From a virus: DNA of 56,378 nucleotides. The notes below the pieces were generated by a model, which saw only the letters and a list, made by a program, of their open reading frames with translations, had not been told where the DNA came from and made no database searches. Both the position numbers and the translations under genes were made by a program. Location: positions 1 through 56,378 of IMG/VR virus record IMGVR_UViG_3300017779_000007; one strand, written 5' to 3'. Shown here in pieces: positions 23,502 through 30,244 of the stretch; positions within the stretch are counted from its first letter, which is position 1, and each line of letters opens with the position of its first letter.

Positions 23502-24752
23502 TTACGCCGTTCCAAACATATCTCGATTGTCACCAGCAACAGCTTTCAATTCTTTCATGTATTTTTCAAATAAACGCTTAGGTATTGAAGCTTGCTCGAT
23601 CAAGTCTGTGTCTGAGGGCTTAGGTTTATAACTCGTTACAACCTCTTCACCGCGTGACCCAGATCCAACTCCAACTCCAGATTGTCCTAGCTTTACGCCA
23701 GCACTACTAGCATAAGCCTTATCCTGCCTTTGGGCTTCTTTCCCAGCCAGAATTTTTTGGGACATCCTCTGCCTCCTCAATTCAGGTGTGTCGATGTTCG
23801 GCTCCCCCAGACGCATTATCTCTGCGGCTTCCGCCATCCGGCCTGCTTGTGCGGTATACCCTTTACGACGGAGCCTACGGGCCGCATTACGTAGCTTGCC
23901 ACTCTCAGGGCCAATTCGCCGTGCTGGTTGGTTCAACACTGAACCACTACCAAATTTGTAGTTGGGGTCGTTGCTCCTAATATCCATCGCCCTAAGTGCC
24001 GAACCATGTTCAGACTCAAAGAGGGCATTCTGGGCAGCTTCTTGTGGTGAAGAAGATTTTGGCGCAGTTGCAAAGTTTGAGGGCTGGATTCGGTTTTTAT
24101 CCATGAACGAATTAAACTGCTCCTCAGAAACACCAGCGGTGGTAGCCCGTTCGCGAGCCTGTTTAAGAAGATCACCCGTTAAGGCTCCCCGTCGGGACAA
24201 GTCTTCTAAGCCGGAGGCGATGCCCTGTCGGGTGGAGAGTTGTGATTGTGATTGTGATTGTGGTTGTGATTCTTCTTCTTCCTCGATAGCTGGTGCAGGG
24301 GGGTTTAAGTAAGGGTTATCAATTTGCTCATCATCACCTAACGTGTTAGGTGCGCCAGCCATACCTTTACCGTATTTTTCGGTATTTGCTGCGGCGGTTT
24401 TTTTCCAGTAATCGTTAGTTGAGGGAGGTTCATCAGCCGACATAATCCGCTCGTTTGCCGTTCGCCTACCTACGGGTTCGGGTTTGTAAGCAGGGAAAAC
24501 ATCCCTGAGTTCCTTCCGGAGTTGTGTTTGTGGGTCTGGATCTTTCCCCACCCTTCCCTGCATCAAAGCATCATTATACTCATCGTCGCGTGTTGCTGGA
24601 GCTGTATCGTCAGGCATTGTTGTCGTTACAGGAGGTGATGCGTTCATCCCAGATCCAGCTTTTTTTTCCTCTTGAGCTTTCCTTTTTTTCGCTTCGTCGA
24701 TATTCTTTTTGATTTCTAGTAGACGTTTTCTACGTTCCTGATCTTTGTCCAT
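23502..24752 (-). CDS. Virion-associated protein of low complexity, 416 aa
   Basis: The N-terminal 35 residues are a basic coiled coil (KDQERRKRLLEIKKN). A disordered Pro/Thr/Asp-rich stretch with a QSQSQSQSQ microrepeat (about 159-167) follows. The C-terminal half is helical and basic. Near residue 245 it contains DPNYKFGSGS, a motif shared with the 184-aa neighbour, where it occurs twice. It is probably a minor internal virion protein expressed with the ejection module; no catalytic residues recognised. Confidence 0.65.
   Translation of the reverse strand: MDKDQERRKRLLEIKKNIDEAKKRKAQEEKKAGSGMNASPPVTTTMPDDTAPATRDDEYNDALMQGRVGKDPDPQTQLRKELRDVFPAYKPEPVGRRTANERIMSADEPPSTNDYWKKTAAANTEKYGKGMAGAPNTLGDDEQIDNPYLNPPAPAIEEEEESQPQSQSQSQLSTRQGIASGLEDLSRRGALTGDLLKQARERATTAGVSEEQFNSFMDKNRIQPSNFATAPKSSSPQEAAQNALFESEHGSALRAMDIRSNDPNYKFGSGSVLNQPARRIGPESGKLRNAARRLRRKGYTAQAGRMAEAAEIMRLGEPNIDTPELRRQRMSQKILAGKEAQRQDKAYASSAGVKLGQSGVGVGSGSRGEEVVTSYKPKPSDTDLIEQASIPKRLFEKYMKELKAVAGDNRDMFGTA
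24241..24267. repeat. Hexamer microsatellite TGATTG coding for Gln-Ser
   Basis: Tandem TGATTG/TGGTTG hexamers encode the QSQSQSQSQ linker of the 416-aa protein. The length could vary by slippage without breaking the frame, since each unit is six bases. Confidence 0.8.
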
Positions 24753-24766
24753 AATATTAGCGGTTA

Positions 24767-25321
24767 CTAGGTTAAGGTTTTAGCTACGGGCTTCGATTTT
24801 TTCTTTTGAAGGTCGGATTTTACATCCGACAACAGGCCAGCCTTTGAAGTTTTCGACGGTACGCCGCCCACTCCGGTAAAAGCGTTGGAGACAGTGCCAA
24901 ATTTGTAGTTAGGGTCAAATACGTTTAGCGTGGGAGAGCTAGCGTCCGAACTCGACGTATTTGAGGGGGGAGAGCTAGCGTCCGAACTCGACGTATTTGA
25001 GAAGGTGTCCCCCATACCAGTTCTTGCGATTTTCGACGCCCCGCCCCCAACAGGAGAAGACTCGAAAAGACTTTTCGAGTAACTACCAATTTCGTAGTTT
25101 GGGTCTTGCATGGCTTCTAACCTACCGAGACCCGTAGTCTGGTTCATTACATTTTGCGTTGCTTCTGCTGCATTTGTAGGGGCTGCTGGAGCTGCTGCTG
25201 GAGCTGCTGCTGGAGCTGCTGCTGGAGCTGCTGCTGGAGCTGCTGCTGCCGTAGAAGCGGCGTTCTTCTTCGCCTGATTTGACTCCTGTGCTTCTTTTAG
25301 AATTTTTTTTCTATCGGCCAT
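24767..25321 (-). CDS. Ala/Pro- and Ser-rich virion-associated protein, 184 aa
   Basis: A lysine-rich start (ADRKKILKEAQ) is followed by a perfect AAPAAAP-type repeat (about residues 22-48) and then DPNYEIGSYS (about 73-82). Next come two copies of NTSSSDASSP (encoded by an exact 34-bp repeat) and DPNYKFGTVS (about 137-146). The DPNYxxG motif is shared with the 416-aa neighbour. The body is likely disordered, suited to passing through the portal with other ejected proteins. The ATG lies two bases after the upstream stop. Confidence 0.65.
   Translation of the reverse strand: MADRKKILKEAQESNQAKKNAASTAAAAPAAAPAAAPAAAPAAAPAAPTNAAEATQNVMNQTTGLGRLEAMQDPNYEIGSYSKSLFESSPVGGGASKIARTGMGDTFSNTSSSDASSPPSNTSSSDASSPTLNVFDPNYKFGTVSNAFTGVGGVPSKTSKAGLLSDVKSDLQKKKSKPVAKTLT
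24932..25001. repeat. Two exact 34-bp direct repeats inside the 184-aa gene
   Basis: 24932-24965 and 24968-25001 are identical apart from the 2-bp spacer and encode two NTSSSDASSP units. Period 36 bp keeps the frame, indicating a recent internal duplication. Confidence 0.85.
25184..25248. repeat. 12-bp minisatellite coding for Ala-Ala-Pro-Ala
   Basis: About five tandem copies of GGAGCTGCTGCT (minus-strand sense AGCAGCAGCTCC) encode the AAPA array of the 184-aa protein. Near-perfect unit identity suggests recent expansion. Confidence 0.85.
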
Positions 25322-25323
25322 GA

Positions 25324-25617
25324 TTACCAGAGGTGCTTGCAGGCCCAGTGGCGTGCGGTTGTCTTGTCTTTCGCGGTTTTGCAGTTGTGTCTGGCCCTGA
25401 AATTAGCCCGACGCTTTGGGTTCTTGTGTTTCGTAAAATCGCTGTAATCACGATGTCCATACGAGACTTTCTTGATTTTGTCGCCTTCCTTGCCTAACAC
25501 GACAAATTTTTTTTTCGATCCTTTCGGGGCGCGTTTAGGCTTATTAAAGCCAGCGAACGTCTCGCCGTGGTATTGGATACGGCCAGAAGGGAGCCGCTTG
25601 AATCGTTTATTCGCCAC
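25324..25617 (-). CDS. DUF5754-like basic phage protein, 97 aa
   Basis: The pattern G-R-x-x-Y, KGSKKKFVVLGKEGDKIKKV and a C-terminal RANFRARHNCKTAKDKTTAR then WACKHLW matches small basic proteins of the DUF5754 type found in many phages; the role is unknown but it is probably nucleic-acid-binding. I choose GTG 25617 because the TTG at 25623 directly touches the -10 box and would lie upstream of the transcription start. It is the first gene after hairpin copy 3 and the terminase, and its own promoter would drive the ejection module. Confidence 0.75.
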   Translation of the reverse strand: MANKRFKRLPSGRIQYHGETFAGFNKPKRAPKGSKKKFVVLGKEGDKIKKVSYGHRDYSDFTKHKNPKRRANFRARHNCKTAKDKTTARHWACKHLW

Positions 25618-25652
25618 AGGCAAAAGATACAGGTTTTAGGAACAAGTGTCAA
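25618..25652 (-). promoter_or_regulatory. Promoter-like sequence abutting the DUF5754-like gene
   Basis: TTGACA (25647-25652), 17-bp spacer, TATCTT (25624-25629), then 6 nt to GTG 25617. It lies just after the palindrome that ends the terminase gene, so it probably starts the ejection-module transcript, again without a leader. Confidence 0.6.
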
Positions 25653-25669
25653 TCTTCGGGATTCGGGGC

Positions 25670-25749
25670 AAAAAAACTTTTTTCCCAGACCTTTAGTACC
25701 TTATAATATATTATAAGGTACTAAGAGCCTCAGAGAAAAGTTTTTTTTT
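25670..25749. repeat. 80-bp palindromic element, copy 3 (inverted)
   Basis: Inverted relative to copies 1 and 2, with the same core AGTACCTTATAAT/ATTATAAGGTACT and the same A/T-tract ends; the G/C-rich arms are exchanged. Its right edge overlaps the terminase stop codon (25748-25750). As RNA it would be a long hairpin with a U-run, able to end the terminase transcript. Confidence 0.85.
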
Positions 25750-27538
25750 AGCTGATCAGGCTGGTATCTGGATTATTGAGCGCACCGCTAAGACTTTTAA
25801 TCGTAACCTGTTTCCTGAACCCCTTACCGTCATCGTCTTTCGGTGGGTCAACAGCCACTAATCCTAATCGCTGGCGAGCGCAATCGAGAGCCAAGAACGC
25901 AGCATCTGCCAAGTCTGGGCTGCGACCAAACCGTGCCTTGAACTCTGGTTTCGACTCGATCTTCACTCTCAGCGTGCCTGTTCCCTTAGTCATGTCGTAG
26001 TTTCTGGCACACATTTCCTGTGCGAGATCCGACGATACACCGTAGATCTGCTTAGTTCTCAGCAGTTCCTTGCCGACGAACCAGAGTTCAGAGACTCTAT
26101 TAGTGTAGAGTTCGGCTCCGGTAAGCTGGCTGTTCATGCTGACACGCTTGTCTGATCCTTTACCACCGAAGGTGACGCGCATAAAGTCGCTCGACCACTC
26201 GCCAGCCAACACGTCGCAGAACGGCGCACCCGCTCCGGTCGAGTCGAGTGCTACGTTATTAGCAGAGATATTCCTCCGTTTGCAGTGGTCGATAATCTGG
26301 TGGACGATCTGGTAGGTGCGCGGAACCGCTTTATTAGTGGCGTCATCGTTTAAGTGGATCGCCTCTCCCAATTTACATACGTATTGGCCGTTTCGGGCGT
26401 AGCCTACTTCGGCGGTATACATAATAGTCCGGTCGCCCCCGTTCGTGAAGGCAGGGTCTATTCCGGCCACCGCCGTCGGTTTTCCGGCCCAATCGACCTC
26501 CCCCATCGCACCACCTTTAGTAAGCTCCGCCTCAGAGTAGATTCCCGTTGTTTCGTCAGAGTCGAAAAAGACTGCGCGAACCATCCTCATATATCCTCTG
26601 GACTCTGGCCCTAATAACGCCCTGTCTTCCGCCAGCTTCTCAGCGGTGGGTAGCCAAGGATATTTAACCTCTCCTAAAGTAATGTTTGGACTCCGCTCAC
26701 CATCCAGTCTAATATATTTACCGTTCCATTTAGTCTTCCATTCGTCAGCGGTCTGCGTATCCACGGACTCCCAGCCCTTCTTCGGCTCCGACCAGACGCC
26801 GAAAGCGTCAAACCTACTATTCGGGTTGGACATACCAATCATTTGAAATGACGGGTTCTTAGATAAGTTAGTCAGGCCAGCCTGCAAGATGCTCTCAGAA
26901 AGTTCTGAAAGCTCGTCGCCGATCATAATCACGCGCTTCTGCTTGATTCCGATGAATTTGCCAATCGCCTCTCTCGTCTTAGATTTTTCCGCTGCAATAA
27001 GCGATAAACCAGCTCTCTCGATAAGCGTGCCGTTTTCATCGATGTAGGCAGCGTTTCCTATTGAGTCCCGTATCTTGATCGGCGCACCATCGATCACGGA
27101 CAATAGAGACATTACTGAACCCCATATCCTTTTTCGCGCTTCCCGTAGCGTTGTTGAGGTCATCAGGACTAGTGTGTCGCGTGGCTGAGATAGCCACTGG
27201 ACGATTCCCCATGCGGCCATTGTGTGTGATTTACCGGACGACGCAGAACCACCGACCGCCAGATACTTGTGCTTAATCGCTGCCCGAATCATTTTTTCGG
27301 CCCAAGGATGGCGAACCATCATATGCTCCGGTAGTTCTTCCCTATTCCAGAGTTCGTCGCAGACTCGCCAGAAGTAAAACTCCTTGGCCTTGTCGTTCGG
27401 GTGGTGCGCGAAACCGTAAAGTAAAGCGGTAAGGAGACTGGTGGGCTGGATCATTAGACCGCCCACGTCCATCTTCTTGGATTGCGGGTCGATGCGCGGC
27501 TCCAGAACGCGCTTGCGTTTGTCTGCTTCGGAAGGCAT
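25748..27538 (-). CDS. terL: Terminase large subunit, 596 aa
   Basis: ATP-driven DNA packaging motor and nuclease, acting at the portal. Walker A GGSASSGKS (96-104), Walker B VIMIGDE with the catalytic Glu at 209, and a coupling-type motif SNPNSRF (237-243) form the ATPase. The RNase-H-fold nuclease shows GIDPAFT (Asp361), ALDSTGAG (Asp432) and PDLADAAFLALD near the C terminus. I choose ATG 27538; the longer frame would run into the divergent gene. Only 10 bp separate this start from the start of the oppositely oriented small-terminase-like gene. It ends inside palindrome copy 3. Confidence 0.95.
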   Translation of the reverse strand: MPSEADKRKRVLEPRIDPQSKKMDVGGLMIQPTSLLTALLYGFAHHPNDKAKEFYFWRVCDELWNREELPEHMMVRHPWAEKMIRAAIKHKYLAVGGSASSGKSHTMAAWGIVQWLSQPRDTLVLMTSTTLREARKRIWGSVMSLLSVIDGAPIKIRDSIGNAAYIDENGTLIERAGLSLIAAEKSKTREAIGKFIGIKQKRVIMIGDELSELSESILQAGLTNLSKNPSFQMIGMSNPNSRFDAFGVWSEPKKGWESVDTQTADEWKTKWNGKYIRLDGERSPNITLGEVKYPWLPTAEKLAEDRALLGPESRGYMRMVRAVFFDSDETTGIYSEAELTKGGAMGEVDWAGKPTAVAGIDPAFTNGGDRTIMYTAEVGYARNGQYVCKLGEAIHLNDDATNKAVPRTYQIVHQIIDHCKRRNISANNVALDSTGAGAPFCDVLAGEWSSDFMRVTFGGKGSDKRVSMNSQLTGAELYTNRVSELWFVGKELLRTKQIYGVSSDLAQEMCARNYDMTKGTGTLRVKIESKPEFKARFGRSPDLADAAFLALDCARQRLGLVAVDPPKDDDGKGFRKQVTIKSLSGALNNPDTSLIS

Positions 27539-27548
27539 AATTAAGTGG

Positions 27549-28190
27549 ATGTCTGAAAAACCTATACGAGAGTGCGAGGCCGAAGCCTTGCGCCTTAGCA
27601 AAGAAGGTTACAGTAATAGTGCGATTGGTCAACACATTGGGGTTCACCGCAACACAATTCGTAAATGGCTAAAGAAGCACGGAGTCGCTGCAAAGGTGAA
27701 CGGGGATATGTCGGACGGCAAGGTTCTCGACAACCTGATCCACAATAAAAAAGTCAAAGACGAACACCTGAAACCGGACGACGACAAAGACCAGCTTAAA
27801 GAAGATATTGAAGAACACTTTAACGAGACGGTGAGTTCGGCCATTGTTGAAGAACGGTTCCGAGCGTCGAAAGAAGAGGACGTTACCCTTAGCGAGATCG
27901 CGGAGGCGCAGAACTCGCCCGCTGACAAATACCAGCACTATGTAGCCGCAGCCGGAATTAAGTTACTGCGCGACTCGATAAAGACCCTACGCGGTCCGAA
28001 GACAATCCGCGAGATGTCTGAACTCGACCAGCTCATTCGACGTAACTTAGGTCTTAACGCGAAGACTGGCGGAGGCAGTAGTAAGATGCAGATCGATATT
28101 TCTATCCTTAACAACTCCAAAGCCGACAAAGGAGGAGGGGCGATAAAACAGAAAAAAACGATTGACGCCGAGACCGGAAAAGAGATTTAA
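27549..28190 (+). CDS. HTH protein, probable terminase small subunit, 213 aa
   Basis: An N-terminal helix-turn-helix (residues 10-35: LSKEGYSNSAIGQHIGVHRN then TIRKWL) is followed by a charged linker and a helical C terminus with GPKTIREMSELDQLIRRNLG, like the oligomerisation regions of small terminases. These recognise the packaging site and feed DNA to the large subunit. Start ATG 27549 is chosen over an upstream frame that overlaps terL. Unusually, it is divergent from terL. It heads the rightward replication block. A transcriptional regulator is the alternative. Confidence 0.65.
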   Translation: MSEKPIRECEAEALRLSKEGYSNSAIGQHIGVHRNTIRKWLKKHGVAAKVNGDMSDGKVLDNLIHNKKVKDEHLKPDDDKDQLKEDIEEHFNETVSSAIVEERFRASKEEDVTLSEIAEAQNSPADKYQHYVAAAGIKLLRDSIKTLRGPKTIREMSELDQLIRRNLGLNAKTGGGSSKMQIDISILNNSKADKGGGAIKQKKTIDAETGKEI

Positions 28191-28200
28191 TACCGTCGCA

Positions 28201-28431
28201 ATGTTTGAAGACCGCGAACCCGAAGTAGGGGCAAGGTTCATTACCCGTATAGATGAGGGTTCTGATTTCCGATTTCCTGTCGATACCGCCGACGGACTAT
28301 GGTATCGCGTGAGGCCGTCAACGGCTCGCGAAGTGTTCTACCTGCAATCGTTGCCGAAAGGGATCAGGGTTCTTGTGCCAGCAGAGGGCGACGGCCTACT
28401 TATCCGAGGAGATTCAATACCAGTAAAATAA
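28201..28431 (+). CDS. Small protein of unknown function, 76 aa
   Basis: ATG 28201, ten bases after the previous stop. Beta-rich, with VGARFITRIDEGSDFRF near the start and a Gly/Asp-rich end. No recognised domain. Its TAA overlaps the next ATG (TAATG at 28429-28433), so translation of the following gene is probably coupled. Confidence 0.65.
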   Translation: MFEDREPEVGARFITRIDEGSDFRFPVDTADGLWYRVRPSTAREVFYLQSLPKGIRVLVPAEGDGLLIRGDSIPVK

Positions 28432-28604
28432 TGAAAAAACAATTAGATTGGCAGAACCTAGATATTATTCGTCTTTTCTTACTCCACCGTGAGGCAGACT
28501 TTGGGGAACACATAGAAGAATACGGGTTCAGCCCCTCAGAAGCGGATGATTACCGAGAAGAAATTATGAAGCTCCTGTGGGATAAAATGGAAGAAGTATT
28601 ATGA
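28431..28604 (+). CDS. Small helical protein, 57 aa
   Basis: True start ATG 28431, inside a longer artefactual frame. Two predicted helices (DIIRLFLLHREADFGEHIEE; SEADDYREEIMKLLWDKMEE). It ends with an ATGA overlap with the next gene. Acidic, soluble, function unknown. Confidence 0.6.
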   Translation: MKKQLDWQNLDIIRLFLLHREADFGEHIEEYGFSPSEADDYREEIMKLLWDKMEEVL

Positions 28605-28999
28605 AACCCGAAACCCTATTCCGTCTCCACGAAGAGACGTGCGCTAAAACGCTCGACATCATGCGAGCAAAAAACTCCGACTACTGCGGTGGCACTGAGA
28701 CCGTAGACGCGCTCGCTAATTTCAAGTCAGCTAAATCGTTAGGACTCCATCCGGTTACCGGATTGCTGTTAAGGATGCAGGATAAACTGATGCGGATTAA
28801 ATCGTTCGTGAATGATGGCGAGCTAAAAGTCGCTGGCGAGTCGGTCGATGACGCCTGTGAGGATCTTGTGAATTACTCTATCTTAGCCAAAGCCTTACTC
28901 ACTGAGGAACGCGAGGAACACTGCGAGACGTGCGACGGGACTGTGGACGAGAACTGCGACAATATGTATTGTCCTGAGTATATCCCTACCCAGTTGTAA
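28601..28999 (+). CDS. DUF1599 / Nmad1-type nucleotide-modification-associated protein, 132 aa
   Basis: Residues about 13-105 carry the family pattern: KNSDYCG, ALANFKSAKSLG, LLLRMQDKLMRIKSF, and ESVDDACEDLVNYSILA. Members are associated with nucleotide modification or pyrophosphohydrolase-like folds and are common in phages near replication genes. The C-terminal 25 residues add CETC-x8-C-x4-C, a possible zinc site absent from most family members. ATGA overlap with the upstream gene. Confidence 0.75.
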   Translation: MKPETLFRLHEETCAKTLDIMRAKNSDYCGGTETVDALANFKSAKSLGLHPVTGLLLRMQDKLMRIKSFVNDGELKVAGESVDDACEDLVNYSILAKALLTEEREEHCETCDGTVDENCDNMYCPEYIPTQL

Positions 29000-29012
29000 C
29001 TCCACCAATACA

Positions 29013-29660
29013 GTGAAGGTAGCCGTCGCTCAGTTATACACACCCAATTACGACTCTTGGGCTTCAACCGTTATTGATAATACTAAAAATTATTGCGACA
29101 CTCACTCGTATCAATTTTTCCATAAAAAGATCCCGTTCCCGAAAGATAGGCATCCCGCATGGTATAGAATTCCTTTTATCCTCGATTTATTTGAGGAAGA
29201 AGATGTAGATTGGGTATTTTGGTCTGATATCGACTCCTTGATTATGAACCACTCTATTCGCATAGAGAATTTTCTTAAAGACGATAAGGATTTGGTAATA
29301 GCTAGTCAAGGAGAAGGCGGGTATTGTGAGAATTGGTGCGAACACGTTTTAAATACGGGTCAGTTTTTCATTAAAAATACCGAATGGTCGAGAGAACTTC
29401 TTAAACTGTGGTGGGAATGGCCTGAAAACAACCCAAAATATTTGTGGGATGTGTGGTGGGATAACGACGCGATGAATGTTTTCTGGAAGGATAACATTCT
29501 TGATTTTGATTCCAAAGTAGAAGTTGAGTATTCTACAAGGAAGTTCAATAGTTTTTACAGCGACTATATTGAAGGAGATTTTATATGCCACTTCACGGGA
29601 AATTTATCTTCGGAAGTAAGGGAGGATCTAATCAGTGAATATATCCAAAAATTGAAGTGA
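29013..29660 (+). CDS. Glycosyltransferase, GT34-like, 215 aa
   Basis: Transfers sugar from a nucleotide donor. The nucleotide-binding DxD motif is DVDWVFWSDIDSLIMN (residues 64-79), followed by AWYR/IPFILDL upstream and a C-terminal FICHFTG, as in galactosyl/mannosyltransferases of the GMA12/MNN10 type. The start is GTG at 29013. The gene is visibly richer in A/T than its neighbours, pointing to separate acquisition. Its position among replication genes, away from the two other glycosyltransferases, leaves open whether the target is modified DNA bases, host surface sugar or a virion protein. Confidence 0.75.
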   Translation: MKVAVAQLYTPNYDSWASTVIDNTKNYCDTHSYQFFHKKIPFPKDRHPAWYRIPFILDLFEEEDVDWVFWSDIDSLIMNHSIRIENFLKDDKDLVIASQGEGGYCENWCEHVLNTGQFFIKNTEWSRELLKLWWEWPENNPKYLWDVWWDNDAMNVFWKDNILDFDSKVEVEYSTRKFNSFYSDYIEGDFICHFTGNLSSEVREDLISEYIQKLK

Positions 29661-29700
29661 GGTTATGTAGCCCCATTTGCAGCGGCAACTTTCTTTAAGT

Positions 29701-30189
29701 ATGATCGTCGGAGTAGACAACGGATTAGACGGCGGACTATGCGCCATATCGAAACACGACGGCAGTCTAATCGATAAAATCCGTATGCCTACTCTTCAGA
29801 TGTCGAAGAAAAAAGAAATCGACATCCGTAAGGTCCATCAATGGATAATGGATCTAAACACCCCATTTGTATTCGCGGTAGAGGAACCGCTGGCGCACGC
29901 GAAGAGTAGCCAAGCGGTTCGGTCAATGGCGATCTCGTTCGGCAAGCTAGTCGGCATGGCGGAGTCCCACGACTACGAAAACATAATGCGTGTGTCAGTC
30001 CACAAGTGGCAGAAGGTCATGCTGGGCAGAGTTCCCAAAGGTAAGACCAAAGAAGTCGCGTTGGAACTAGCGAATCAGTTAGAGCCGTCGGAGAACTGGC
30101 TGGCGAACAAACGATGCCGGACGCCGCACGACGGCATGATCGATGCCTACCTTATCGCCCGATACATTTGGGGTGGTAAAAAAAGTTGA
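29701..30189 (+). CDS. RuvC-like Holliday-junction resolvase, 162 aa
   Basis: Cuts branched DNA during recombination and before packaging. The RuvC fold acidic residues are Asp6 (GVDNGLDGG), Glu61 (AVEEPLA) and Asp144/Asp148 (PHDGMIDAY). ATG 29701 starts right at the first strand; a TTG 24 bases upstream is unlikely. The helix HKWQKVMLGRVPKGKTK matches the substrate-binding helix of phage RuvC-like nucleases. It lies between the glycosyltransferase and the SF2 helicase, in the replication transcript. Confidence 0.85.
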   Translation: MIVGVDNGLDGGLCAISKHDGSLIDKIRMPTLQMSKKKEIDIRKVHQWIMDLNTPFVFAVEEPLAHAKSSQAVRSMAISFGKLVGMAESHDYENIMRVSVHKWQKVMLGRVPKGKTKEVALELANQLEPSENWLANKRCRTPHDGMIDAYLIARYIWGGKKS

Positions 30190-30244
30190 AATTTTTCTGG
30201 ACGTATTGCCAGACTTCAATTATTTGTCTGTTCATAGACAATAA

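Noticed and set aside
27441-27548. N-terminal extension of the HTH gene to 27441
   Set aside because: It overlaps the terminase start region and reads as antisense of conserved terminase sequence; the ATG at 27549 leads directly into the HTH.
27539-27601. N-terminal extension of terminase to 27601
   Set aside because: The added residues are antisense to the HTH gene and not terminase-like; ATG 27538 gives the usual start.
30224-30241. TTGTCT/AGACAA hairpin before the SF2 helicase as a member of the leader families
   Set aside because: Six base pairs with no second stem and no shared flanks; likely chance or a minor feature.
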